DNA from: Epinephelus fuscoguttatus
Taxonomy: Eukaryota; Chordata; Actinopteri; Perciformes; Serranidae
Length of the DNA stretch: 64,000 nucleotides
Assembly (NCBI RefSeq): GCF_011397635.1
Contig: NC_064757.1
Span: 33,207,839-33,271,838, forward strand
Reading direction: 5' to 3'
Below the pieces are notes generated by a model. That model searched no databases, was not told the DNA's origin, and saw nothing but the letters and a program-made list of their open reading frames with translations. Shown piece after piece: positions 32,266 to 45,139 of this stretch (positions within the stretch are counted from its first letter, which is position 1; each line of letters begins with the position of its first letter). Made by a program: the position numbers and the translations under genes.

Positions 32266-35200
32266 ATGGAAAATTCGGGCAGGTCATACCGGGCGAGGCA
32301 AGGCGGCTGGGAGAGGGGAGCGGGAGCAGACAGGGCAGAAAGCTGGAGGATCCAGGACCAGGGCAGAGGACAGAACTATAGATCAGAGGGAGGTCAGCAG
32401 GGCAAGAACCAGGGAGGACCCTACCGAGCCAGTCCCAAGAAGGGAGGGCTGGGGCCTCTGAGCTACTCCCCTGGTGGATTCAGAGGTGGACACAGCCCCT
32501 CGCAAAAGGATGACCTGCGGTGGTTCTCGGGTCCTGAGAACATCGGTGGGAGTCGAGAAGATAACTGGAGAGAGCGCTTGCAGCCGCCGCAGCATTGGAG
32601 GAGGAGTACCCAGGGAGAAAGTCCAAGGGAGGACAGGGAGCAGGGGAGGAGAGAGGACAGTGATGGCGGTGCTCATAAATCAGGTGAGGATTGGGAAATC
32701 AGACTCTGGGAAAAGGGATGAACACTTTTAAGATTAGCCCCTTATAATAGAAAAAGGCAGTCTGCCTAATGCAGCGGTCTCAATGGACATCTTTAAAAAG
32801 TTGATGTACTTACTTGATTCTTGCACTCTTGGGGTTGTGCCCACATAGTTGTGTGCACGTATCACACTTATTATCAGTCGCTTTGGACAAAAGAGTCAAC
32901 TAAATAATTGTAATGTAAAAATAGGAGACACTTGTACACATGTACTCTGTTAAAATCTATCTTGAATCTGACCGTAAGAACTGCCTGTACTCCATCGCCC
33001 ACGACATAAACACATCACTGATTAACTTTCTCCTCTAAAACACATTCAACACATTTTTGACACCTGTATTTCTTCTCTCCAAAGGGAGGAGACGGAGACA
33101 CAGGAACAAGAATAAAGCTTATGCTGAAGAGAACAGGGGCCCTGTGATTGAAGAGTCCACACTCTCAGCCAAAGAGCTGCGCAGCCTACGGCAAGCAGAG
33201 AGGCGGCTTAACAGAGATGAGATCTACAGCACGAAGAGGGTACAGGCTCCCATTGTGGTAGCCCAAATTGTCTATATATGCTTTAGAACTGCAGAGTAAT
33301 CAAATATAAAAATAGCTGCACCCCTAATTTGCTTTGATGAATCTCTTTAGGTCAGTTTACCCTGATAAGGCATTCTTTCTCTAATTAGAGTTGTTTCAGT
33401 GATGCAGTGTTTGATGTTTATGAGGTATAGTTGAGGCAAGAACAAGATGGTATAATTATTGCAGCTTTTGTCTGATGTCTGATGTACTTTCCTCCTTTTT
33501 GAAACGGGTTCAGAAGTCCCACAACAACACCGGTGCACCTTACACCTGCACTCTGTGTGATGTTCTGCTGGAGTCCGTGTCTGACGCTTACAGACATATC
33601 AGAGACAAGCGGCACAAGAAGAGAGCCAGGGTGAGAAATGATCACATTATGCAACTCATTATTTATGATTATGATTTATAATTAAACTTTTGTAGACAGA
33701 TGATGCTATCATACTGTCACTGTGAAGTTGTACTTTTTAATGTATTAAAAACTGATTTGTTTGCTTGTTTGTGTTTATAGGAGAGGCAAGAGCAGGTGAT
33801 GCTGACTGAGATTCTGCCTCCTGGTCTGGAGCAGATCAGTACAGTGACTGCGGCACTGGAGGCTGTTGTTCGGGATCATGGCTTGAATGACCAGGATGTT
33901 GAGACGAGACAAAATGTTGTCTCTATGATGCAAGATCTCCTTCTGTCCGTCCTGCCTGGTAAGTCACCCAGGGACATTTAAGAACAGAGGCGTGGTGATA
34001 CTTCTTTGAAGGGCTGTTGGTTCTGTTAATGTGAATAACATTATTTCCTCCCTCTTTCTCTTACTTGTAGAGATCAACCTCAGGCTCTATGGATCATCTT
34101 GCACTAAGTTTGGATTTAAGGATTCTGATGTCAACATTGACATTCAGTATCCACCTCACGTGAGTAGCCCAGTGTGAGTTCGATAGTGTGAATACTGTAT
34201 TTTTTGTTTTGTTTGTTTTTAATTGGGTGTGGTCACATTTTCAAAAACGCTCCTACAACTCTCAGGAAAAGATACAGCTTTTATTAGTCCAGTTTGATAA
34301 GACATTTGAGGTTCAACATAGTTAATATTAGTGTTAGATATTCAATCACATCATATGTGTGGCAATCTAGAGAAAGCAGTAGAGGAAGGGAAAGTTGTGC
34401 TATTGTTGTTGGCATTTTTTAATCATCTTTGAAGGTTACTGTTTTGTGGAAGTCGTGTTTTGTGAGACATGCCACATTCATGTCTTTTTTTTATATTGTA
34501 TTTATGTTGTATAAAGGTTTTGAAATGGAATGTATTCACAGATGCATCAGCCCGACGTCTTGTTGTTGGTCAAGGAGAGCCTCTCTGTGAGCCGTGAGTC
34601 ACCTTTTATTCATCTAACTGCAAGACTTTCCTTTGTTTAAAAAAAAAAAAAAAAGCCACCATAGGAAAGTTAACAATGTGCTAGACTGTCATGGAAGTTT
34701 TAAATGTAACTTGTCTTGTTGTGTTCTCAGCTCTCTTTGTTGATATGGAAGCGGATTTTCACGCCAGGGTGCCTGTGGTCATCTGCAAAGAGAAAAAGAG
34801 GTGGGCGTTTTTCAGTCGCTGGATTATTTGTTTGTCTGATTTTAATTAATCAGACTCTATATTTATAGAAACTCTGGAGTCATTGATCATTAAGCAATTA
34901 TGAAACAGCCAGAGTGTTTTTTTTTTTGTTTTTTTTTTAAAGAAAGGGGTTACATTTCCAAACGCACTAAGAGCAGTAAACAGAAACTGAAACTGTTTTT
35001 CTTAACAGTGGCCTGATCTGCAAAGTGAGCGCAGGGAATGAAAACGCATTCCAGACCACCTCCTATCTTTCTGCTCTGTCCAGTCGGGAGCATCTCCTCC
35101 TCCCACTGGTTTTGGGCCTCAGACGCTGGGCCCAGGTATGTGTCCAGTTGAGACCCTGACCTGTTGCTTACATTAGACAGGCAACCAGTAAAAGCTGCTC

Positions 35201-38200
35201 ATGCTTACATTTATTGTGTAAAACATCACATTTAATTCTTGTGTTTCTGCTTCTGGTTTAGATCTGTGAGATCGACCGTGCAGAGGAGGGTGGGCTGCCA
35301 CCGTACGTCTTTGCCCTCATGGTTATCTACTTCTTACAGCAGCGCAAAGAGCCCCTCTTGCCTACCTACCTGAAACAAGAGGTGTGTGTTTCTTGTCAGC
35401 TTGAGCCTGAAAGAAAATACAGAGAATTAATTTTAGTATTTGTCATTTGTTTTCAACAGAAACTAATCTAATCATCTGATCTGTTTTCAGATTAAGGTGT
35501 TTTCACTCAGCAGACTGTCAGACTTCAATCTCACACATACAGAGGATGGACATGTACACTGGGCTTACACTCCTTCCTCCAAAGAACAGCCAACAGATGG
35601 CATAAAGGGAAAGGTAATCACAAAGACACATGTTTTTTTTTTGTCTGAGAGGAGTGTGTTAGTTCTTTGTTTTTTGGAAGTTTGATATGTTTATATATAG
35701 TTTTTATGATGAAATTAATTAAGTTCAATTTCATCTAATATCACAATTAGCCTCAGAGGGTTTGACAGCATATGACATCCCTTTATCATTGGACCCTCAC
35801 AGTGGATAAGGAAAAAACTCCCCAAAAAACCCTTTAATGGGGAAGAATGTGCTGTTTGTAGATCTTTGTTTATCCATCACAGTAACTGAAAAAAGAACCT
35901 ACAGAGACCTGTAACCCTTCTGGTACTATAGGTGATAATCTTAGTGAACAGATTATTTTTGTCAAAGTAAAGTTAATATATAGATGTCATGTTTTATCCC
36001 TCAAACTACATTGGGAGGCAACCGAAGCCCAAAAATTAGTTCTTGAAGAAGAGATTGATCGTCTTTATGTTTACAGATGCAGTCAGCAATTCTAATCCAA
36101 TACACTTGTCAAATTCATTGTTCAATCCGGTGAAGTATCTTTTCACGGTCTGATAGCTATCCGTCCTGTTTATGCGCTGAAGAAAAAACTGTTCATAAAC
36201 AGCCCTGGCTCTGTAAATGGGAAAGTAAGAAAACTGCTCGGACTGAGCTGCACAACACTACACCAGCTACTCTCCCGCTTTATATCCTCACCCATGTGGA
36301 ATGGAGCGACACCATGATAGCAATAAAACAACTAACATCAGCGATATTACCTTGTCAACTTGAAATTGAAATATCTTACTTGCTGAAAAGAAATATCAGC
36401 AATCTTTCTCCAGAATTGCTGACTCACCCTTTTAATTAGGGAAAAGAAAAGTTAAACATGCTTTTGATCCTGAAAGTTCATGTTGTCTAATGTGTTCCCT
36501 GTAGGTATCGCTGGTGTTTCAGAGCCCTCACCCGCCCGTGGAAGTCGGGCTTCTCTGGGTGGAAATGCTTCGCTTCTACTCGCTGGAGTTCAACTTGGCT
36601 GACAATGTAATCAGCGTGCGGACCAGTGCTGTCCTCTCCCGAGAGATGAAAGACTGGCCAAAGAAACGCATCGCTGTGGAGGGTCAGAAGCTTTCTCGTT
36701 TTAAAGCTTGAATTTGAAGGTTTTACTTTTGGGTACTGGGAAAGTCACTCATGGACCTTTGCTGATTCCCAGGTTGAAATAAACAAGCAGCAAAGAAATG
36801 AAATGCCACTTTTGTAATTCAGTGTTCGCAGTTTAGTTCTGTCGCAGCCATTAATGAAATGTTAATACTGACAAATGCTACCTGACACTAGATTTGCTAA
36901 TGAGTATATTTGCTTGTTAAATGATGAACGTCATCTTCTTCTCTGTTGATTACAAATTAAGAACTCTTACATGTTTTAACTAATATCTGTGTGTCTGTGT
37001 TCAGACCCCTTTGCTGTGAAGAGAAATGTGGCGCGCACAGTCAACAGCCAGCAAATGTATGAATACATCCTCCACTGCCTCAAAACTACATACAAGTACT
37101 TTGCACTGCCAGTCAACACGCCAACTGCTAATCACAAGACGAAGGCCCAGCGTGGACCCACTCAAGGAACAAACGCCGAGGCTTTGTGTGAAGACATTGC
37201 GTGCTTAGCAGATTTTGGTCAGCTCAGCATTCAGTCACAGCATGCAAGTCAACCTAAAGTTGTAGAAAACGGTCCTGAAGACTCTGATTGCATTATTGAG
37301 GAAGAGGAGGAGGTTGAAGAATACAGTGACTCAGACGAAGAGCGAGAGAAGGAAAAAGTGGACCCGGGCAAAAGCAGTCTGTCTGAGGATGAGGAGGACG
37401 AGGACATTGATGTGGATACACATAACAGACAACACTTAGACAGCTTCACCACAGAGGATGAGGAGATTTTCCCAGTGGATGAGATCTCAGGGGAGGAGCT
37501 TTTGTCTGATGAGGAGGGTCCAGATTTGGACACACCTGCTTCAATGGATGAGGAAGAGGAGGAAGAGTTGGAGCTGGCGCCTGTGAGTCTGTCGCCTCCA
37601 CATTGTGAGGATACAATTAAGGATGAGAGTCCAGAAAATAAAACCCAACCACAGAAGATTCGTTCTTATGAGTTCACCAAGCAAGCTTTCACCAGAGGCA
37701 AGGTGAGTGTCGCCTCATGTTAGTGTCACTTTACATGCAGTTTGTCTTAATGTGTAAGTCAACAAATGACAAATGTAAAACTTAAGTGAACATTTTAAAT
37801 CAGTTTTGCGTCTTTGATCATTTGGGTCGTAGGTGACTGGAAGTTAAACATGTAACGTGGCAAATAAGCTTGTGGACGTCATCTAAATTAAACTACTTTC
37901 AATCTGTCTCAGTCACACATGGTGGTGTGCAGCTTGTGCAAACGCGATGGACATCTGAAGAAAGACTGTCCGGAAGATTTCAAGAAAGTAGAGCTGGATC
38001 CTTTGCCCCCGATGACGCCAGAGTTTCTCAATGTCCTAAACAAAGTCTGTGAGCAGTGCTACAGTGAGTATCATGAAATTCCATAAATAAGTTTAGTTTT
38101 TTTCATGTTGCATAAACATATTTCATGAACAGTGAGGCTTATGCAGGAATGTTGTTTTTTTTTTGAAAATTTGAGTGCTCTGAGTCAGATTCAGCAAACT

Positions 38201-41200
38201 AACTGCACAGCCTTGTTGTAAATTGCTCGTTTTCACTTATTGAAGGCCACCTGTTCATGAGTAGGTGTGCACTGTGAGATCCAATCATAGCATAAACAAC
38301 ATTGTTCATGTCCCAAGTGCTGTCAGTGATGATGTAGAAAGTGGGACCGCGATAGGGCCGTTTCTTAGTTGAGGCCTTAAACCACACACTTGGAATGATT
38401 TCTTTGGGTACGTCCCAAGTCTCTTATTTAATACTGCTAACTCCTTACTTGAACCGGAAGTCGTTCGAGCTCCGCCATCTTTAAGACCGTCTCATGTCTC
38501 TTATCTGCCAGTAAGGAGTTAGCGTTAGGCGTTAGGAGGGATCTGTTAGGTGCGATGAGTAAGGTAACACAAGAGGTTCCTAACAGGAAGTCTTTTTCAG
38601 CTTGAGGCCCTGACATATAAATACCCGCCCCCTTCGTCTGTCTCATTTGAATGAGATAGCGGAGAAACAGCGCAAGTGTACCCGTTACATGCATTCTCTG
38701 CAATGAAACGCTGTAATTCACATGCCTACGTGACTACAAAGAGTAACGTTAATGATATTTCGTGCAAGACTGTCATGTTGTAATTAGCCTAAGTTTATTT
38801 CATTCACAACCCGTTGCGTTGTTCAGCGGACAGTCTGTGATGCGTGGCTGTTAAATGTGCAGCTGCTCGAGTGATATAACACCACGTGCACACACACATA
38901 CCCAAACACATTTGCCCATCATTAATTGTCCTGCATGTCATGTGAGTGGAATAATGTTTAATAGGTTGTAGGTAATATTAATTATTAATATTAATATTAA
39001 TTATTATTATTACTTTCATTAATGTTGTTGTAAGCTACTGTCATTACCATCTGTCCTGCATCTCTCTCTGTCTGTCTCTTTGTCTCTCTTTCTGTCTCAT
39101 TGTGTCATACGGATTACTGTTAATTTATTATGTTGATCTGTTCTGTACGACATCTATTGCACGTCTGTCCGTCCTCGTCCTGGAAGAGGGATCCCTCCTC
39201 ATGCTCTTCCTGAGGTTTCTACCGTTTTTTCCCCGTTAAAGGGGTTTTTTGGGGAGTTTTTCCTGATCAGCTGTGAGGGTCTTTATAAATAAAATTGATT
39301 GATTGAGGTAGACTGACAGGTCTGATATGTCTTACTCACTCAGCAGCTGACTTGTTGAATGATGGCGAGTGGATTTAATAACAGTGATAATAATAATAAT
39401 GATAATGATGCTCATCACAGTGACAGTGGCAGGGCTACAGACCGTTCTTTAATTGCCACAAACTTCGGCAAATGACTCAATAACAATGGTAATACATGCA
39501 AAACTGTGTGACCAAAGTCATGACGGCGGGGGGTGGGGGGGTGGTGGTTATGGCTTTGATCAGCGAATATACTGTGACTTGGGATGTACGCCAAACACTG
39601 GCTCCGTTATGCAGCAGATCCAGCCGTGCCGCCGTCACCAGAATAGGACGTCGCTTTACGTGACGCTTCAGAGTAAGGTTGTCTCATGTCTCTTATCAGC
39701 AATCAGCAATCCTCGCTCCTCACTCCTAACTCCTGACTCCTTAAATGTTTTCCTAAGTGGGAGGGACTAAACAGTTAGGTAAGGTGGCTAGGTTAGGTGG
39801 TTAGCAGTAATTTTAAGGGTCTTGGGACGTACCCTTTATTGCTGCCACATATTGAGGGTGTGCAAGGTGGTAGATGGGTGTGGTTCTGAGACAAATAAAG
39901 AATGTACAGTATGTTGTTGTATGCACGCAATGGACTGCTCACCAATAAAATCCAGCTACTGAAGTCCCAAAGTCAAGCTATCCATGGTGACTTTTCTCTG
40001 CCTGCTGCTGACACTCTCTTAATTGAAAATCAACAGAGCTGCACCATGTGGCATCGCCTTAGCTGCACATGGCTGATGGGACAAACATCAATCAACAAAC
40101 AACCAATCATGGCCACAGAACCCAACCAAAGTCCTGCCTTCTTATTCAGTTGCCTTTTTTTTCTATATAAGACTGAAAATGTTTCTAAAGTGTAAAAAAA
40201 GACATACAAAACTTCTCTTGCTGTCAAAAATATGCAAAAGAAATGAGCGAGTTTAGATGGCAAAAACAAAACCACAAAGCAGTTCGTGACACAGACTGAG
40301 ATCTGATGAGTCCGTTTCCTTTTTAGCTGACTTCGCGCCAGACGAACTGGAAGTGGGTGTAAGAGAACACATCCTTCAGGACCTGGAGACCTTTGTCAGA
40401 CGACAGTTTGCTGGTGAAGTAAACCACCATCTTCACTGTTTAGCACCGTTTCATTTTTCAAACTTGAACTAGCATGATATTGCATTGATTTGACTTGGCC
40501 ATGTTAGAATGCAAATTTATGGTGAAATTGACAAATCGTGTCTTTTTGCTGGACAGGAGCTCGACTACAGCTGTTTGGATCATCAAAAAATGGCTTTGGC
40601 TTCAGACAGAGTGACCTAGACATCTGTATGGTTCTGGAGGGGCAGGACACCATGGATGTAAGTTATCATTTGAACTTTTACTGCATCGTACTGATATTTC
40701 ATTTTCATTTAAACTCAGCATTTTGGTAATTTGGTGCGTGGTGTTTCTGCCACAATCATTGAAGTTTAGATAAAATTAAATTAAATTAAATTATGAGGTA
40801 TTTGTAGCTATTGATAATACTGACTTGTCATTGAGATTTATTTTGATCTCTAACCCATACATTTCTAACTTGGGTCATGAATTTCTTCCCCAGGATTTAG
40901 ACTGCATCACTATTATTGAAAGCTTGGCGAGGCTCCTGAAGAAGCACCAGGGTCAGTAATAAGTCAAGGCACTTTTATTTATTTAAGATCACAATCTGTG
41001 CTGCAAACGACACTCTCTACCTCCCAGAAGGGGGCGACATTTGGTCAGATACCGTTCGGTGACACTAATCTTGAAATTGTGGTGATTGTGAAGGTCTTCG
41101 GTGGTGCTGGGGGGGGGGGGATATGTGTAATCACAGACATGGATGTAAACTGGAATTGCAACTTAACTAGTTCGCACAGGTGTATAACTGCAAGGCTTTA

Positions 41201-43130
41201 ATTCTAGTTTTGTGATGTTGTCTTTTCCTGTTTATACTTGATATACGAAATGGTTTATTTTGTTGCCCATTTTAACCAGGACTCCCTGGCAGAAGAGATA
41301 TTGTATGTCAGTGGGACCTTTTTGGTTTGATAAAGGATAAATAAAGTAAAATAATTAATCGCAAGTAAAATACAGAATAAGAATTTTTGAAACACAAAAT
41401 GTCAATGCATCTGGTTAATCTGTTCACACATCTGCATCCTGTCGACAGGTCTGAAGAACATCCTGCCCATCACAACAGCGAAAGTACCGATCGTGAAGTT
41501 CTACCATATTCGCACCGGCCTGGAAGGAGACATTAGCCTGTACAACACTCTGGTAGGGCTTTCTGTTTTATTAAATCTCATATTTGCTATTGAATAACTT
41601 ATATTGTCATGCCTTAAGACAAACGTTTTTCTTTTCAGGCCCTGCACAACACACATCTGCTAGCTTCGTATGCTGCCATTGACAGGAGAGTGAAGATCCT
41701 CTGTTACGTCATGAAGGTTTTTGCCAAGGTCAGTGTGCTTTACACACTCAAGGTGTCTTAGTGTGTCTCCAGTGTCATATAATATTATTATAATGCCTGT
41801 TGTGTTACATTATATTTATTTTTGTCCAATTACAGATGTGTGACATTGGGGACGCTTCACGTGGCAGCCTCTCGTCCTACGCTTACACCCTTATGGTGCT
41901 GTACTTTCTCCAGCAGAGAGACCCGCCAGTTATCCCTGTGTTGCAAGAGGTACAGATAATATTTTGTTCAAGGTTCAAACTTTGTTTCAGTATGAAACCA
42001 ACCCAGAAACTATATTTTATTGTAAATTCTAAATTTGCCAAGAATCTGCAAATGTTCAACTTCACACAACTGTTGTTTGTTGCAGATACATGATGGAAAG
42101 AAGAAGCCGGAGGTGCTAGTCGATGGCTGGAACGTGTACTTTTTTGACGATTTAAAAGCACTTGTGAGTATTTTGTATTTTGACATATTCTGTCTGAGTG
42201 CCCCTGTGAACAGTTAAGCGGAGACGCATGTCAGACCATGTCTTAAGCCCTGTTTCCACTGAGTACTGTTCGGTTCAGATCGGTATGCTTTTTTTCTGTT
42301 TCCACTGTGAAAAGTTGTGGATGGTACCAATGGACCAGTTCTGTACCGTCCCCATTTTTGGTCCCACCTCTGTTGGAGTACCTAGCACATAGATCTGGTA
42401 CTAAAAGGTGGAGCTGTGAACACTGCAGCCTGTTGATTGACCAATAGCTGATGTGCACTCTGCTTAGGGCTGAGTTGTGACTGGTTTTGAGGCTCACGTA
42501 CCCACTGTTCATAGTTCGGAGTGTTGTTCCTGTAAGACTCTGGCAACACTAAACCCCTGAGCTTGCCTTAGAAGGACTAAATGCACAAACCTGCTATGTT
42601 TTTTTAGATATCTCATGTAGAGAGACTCTCACTGCAGCCTGTTTTATTTTGCTCTGAAAATGCAACCCTGGTTCTGTGGATGATAAACGAGGTGCAGACT
42701 TCCATCTGTGTCACGGGTAATGAAGAAATACATTTAGTGCTCGACGGAGCAGTGAGTGACAACAACGCTAGTGTCTAGGCACCATGTCTGAAGGGTTACT
42801 TTTGGTTCCAAAGGTACCATACCGAAAGCGTGTGGTGAAAACTGGGTTTTGATAACACGTGGATATTCCCTTCTTCTACCTGCAGCCCAGTCGATTGCCG
42901 CAGTTTGGGAAGAATACTGAGACGGTGGGGGAGCTGTGGCTCGGCCTTCTCCGCTTTTATACCGAAGAATTCGACTTCAGAGAGCATGTTGTCTGTATCC
43001 GTCTGCACAACCGCCTCACCACATTCAACAAGCAGTGGACGTCCAAATACATTGTCATTGAAGGTCAGCTTGTGTGACAAACTCAGGGTCCAGACTCCTA
43101 CAATAAATGAATGACAGAAAATAAAATATA

Positions 43131-43171
<41 letters not shown>

Positions 43172-45078
43172 ATACAGAAGCATAAGTATTGTTCCACTAG
43201 GTAGATGCAGCAGATGGTTATTTATCAAACAACACTTTGGGAATCCCTATTACATGCTCCATTCAGTTCATTAAATTCACATCAGTGTCAATGACTAGTA
43301 CTGTAAGATTGTTTTCTGAGTCAAATTGACTGTGTGGCAGCTCTGACATATTTTTCATTGTTAATTTGTGCTGCTTTCTCTGATCTGTTTATATTCCAGA
43401 TCCATTTGACCTGAATCATAATCTCGGTGCTGGTCTGTCCAGGAAAAGTATGATTATTATTTTATTATCTGTCTGTTTGTATCTTCGGCTGTCTTGTTGC
43501 CTTTGTCCCTGGTGTCTTTTCTAATTTATTTTCTTGTCCTTTTTTTGTCATTTAAACAGTGACCAACTTCATCATGAAGGCTTTCATCAACGGCAGAAAA
43601 GTATTTGGAACACCAGTCAAAATCTTCCCTCCCGTGTACCCCAGTCTGATGGTTAGTGTTCGCTCTCTAAACATAACATTTCCTTATTAAAGTGGAATTA
43701 TAGAAGCATTCAAATCATAAATTGTCTTTATCTGTCTCAGGAATATTTCTTTGATCCTGAAGTCCTTACTGAGGGAGAGGTGGCTCCTAACGATCGCTGC
43801 TGCCGCATCTGTGGCAAGATCGGCCACTTCATGAAAGACTGCCCCATGCGTAAGAAGTGGGTATAATCACAAAGCATATCTGAATTTGTTGCAGTGTTTA
43901 TAATTGTTTATCTGCACCATGTGTGGAGCTACATATTGTGGATTATATTTTTGGCCCAGGTCCAAACACAGACGGGACTCGGATAGAAGGCCAGAGCACC
44001 TGCGAGACAAAATGGATGCAGCAGAGGATCAGGTCAGACATAAGAGCGAGCACTGGAGGAAAAGAGATGCACTGGAGGTGCGCTGCTGCTACCTGTGTGG
44101 GTCAAGTGCCCACATCAAAAAGGACTGCCAGCTGTACAGAAACCCTGCAGGTTCACACCAAGTTTATTATTTTATTAGAAGTTTCCTTTACTTTCTTATG
44201 CATGAAAATATAAAATACAAGATTATGCATTGATATAATTCATAAAGATTCAAAGAAAGCGACTGACTTCTTGCTCCATTTTATTTGTCATTTGCTAGGT
44301 AATGTGAAGATGGAGGGCTTTTCTTCTCCCTCTTCAGTCCACTTGAGGAATTTGAGAGAAAAGGAGAGACAGGTATAATCTTGTGACAGCCAATGAAAAA
44401 TATTACTGACACTATGGTAGACGGCTTATGTACACTGCTACACTGATTATCTCCCTTTTTTAGGGTTCACCGATACAAGAAGAAAAGAAGAAGAGAAAGC
44501 AACAAAATGTGATATTAAGTCCACAAGCAGGTATGTAGATTCACTGTACTTATTTTGCTTTAATTGTAAATCCTTAGGCGGTCAACCTTTCATTGTGACA
44601 GTAACTAATTGTCAGTGTCACTGTATAGCTAATTTGATTGATTTAGAAATGTACTTTCAATTGTCTTGAATTATAGGTGATTTAACATACTCCACCTCAC
44701 CTATCATAAAAACAAACTTTTTTTTTCTGCCACTAAGAATGCAGCTCTCCCTATGATTGAATTATTTTTCCCCATATGCCCGACCCCAACAACCTGTTTG
44801 AGCCAAAACTTGTCTATAATTCATATACTCTGTACAGTAGAATTAGTCTCCGTAAAAATAGTTGACAGTGTTTTGTATTTTGGGTCAACTGTCTTGTTGT
44901 AGGATTGGTGAGGAGAGAGAATGAGAGCCAGACATGTTCATGTTTGCAGCAGGTTCAGGTTCATCCATCTGTCTGTGGACTCTGGATTGCACGCTTGCTG
45001 ATGTTTGGGCTAAAGTTTAGCATTTTGCTCCTGTTTTTTTCTGTTGTTTTCATTATAGTCCAAGAGCATGTTCTGTGA
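32266..45078 (+). CDS. tut7: Terminal uridylyltransferase 7 (ZCCHC6)
   Basis: Twenty-eight coding exons from 32266-32683 to 45059-45078 total 3894 nt, 1297 residues; human TUT7 has 1495. In order: a Gly/Arg-rich N-terminus; '[20 protein letters not shown]'; a C2H2 finger (Cys203, Cys206, His219, His225); a first nucleotidyltransferase module with GSS at 297-299 but 'SDVNID' instead of the catalytic DxD, so inactive as in human; PAP-associated segments ('[13 protein letters not shown]'); an acidic linker (about 680-760); CCHC '[14 protein letters not shown]' (781-794); the active module '[19 protein letters not shown]' with Asp874, Asp876 and Asp935; CCHC knuckles at 1163-1176 and 1224-1237. 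TUT7 adds uridines to let-7 precursors and short poly(A) tails in the cytoplasm. The start is the first ATG after the 5' acceptor. The C-terminus depends on which last acceptor is used (44903 or 45059). Confidence 0.95.
35735..35850. repeat. Dispersed LINE-tail-like repeat in tut7 intron
   Basis: It shares 'cctcagaggg', 'catatgacatccct', 'ggaccctcacagtggataag' and 'aaaaactcccca' with the copy at 59330-59495, and in reverse with 39178-39302. The repeat family is present three times in this window. Confidence 0.7.
38406..39834. mobile_element. Non-autonomous DNA transposon, 'gggtacgtcccaag' ends
   Basis: The left end 'gggtacgtcccaag' is the exact reverse complement of the right end 'cttgggacgtaccc'. 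It lies in the tut7 intron between exons ending 38063 and starting 40327, and both ends abut TTT. No transposase was found; the superfamily is uncertain (PIF/Harbinger-like size and ends possible). A LINE-tail repeat is nested at 39178-39302. Confidence 0.75.
39178..39302 (-). repeat. Nested copy of the LINE-tail repeat
   Basis: 'gaggtttctaccg', 'ccccgttaaaggggtttttt' and 'aaaattgattgattg' mark the reverse-orientation copy of the family seen at 59330-59495. Its position inside the 38406-39834 transposon dates it after that insertion, or shows it was carried along. Confidence 0.7.
42243..42852. mobile_element. MITE in tut7 intron
   Basis: The left end 'taagccctgtttccactg' and the right end, read in reverse ('caaaacccagttttcacc'), are imperfect inverted repeats. 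Inside, 'ttcggttcagatcggtat' mirrors 'ataccgaaagc'. About 610 bp with no frame, between tut7 exons 42086-42163 and 42886-43063. Confidence 0.65.
43124..43166. repeat. (TAA)n microsatellite
   Basis: About fourteen TAA/AAT units in a tut7 intron. Confidence 0.95.
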
Positions 45079-45113
45079 TTGATCGTACTTGTAACCTGAA
45101 ATGGTTTTGTGCA

Positions 45114-45119
45114 AATAAA
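45114..45119 (+). terminator. Polyadenylation signal of tut7
   Basis: AATAAA lies 36 bp after the tut7 stop codon and is followed by an A-rich stretch. Longer 3' UTRs into 45140-47000 are possible, since the sequence there is not obviously anything else. Confidence 0.6.
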
Positions 45120-45139
45120 GCAGCAAACAAAACAAATAC

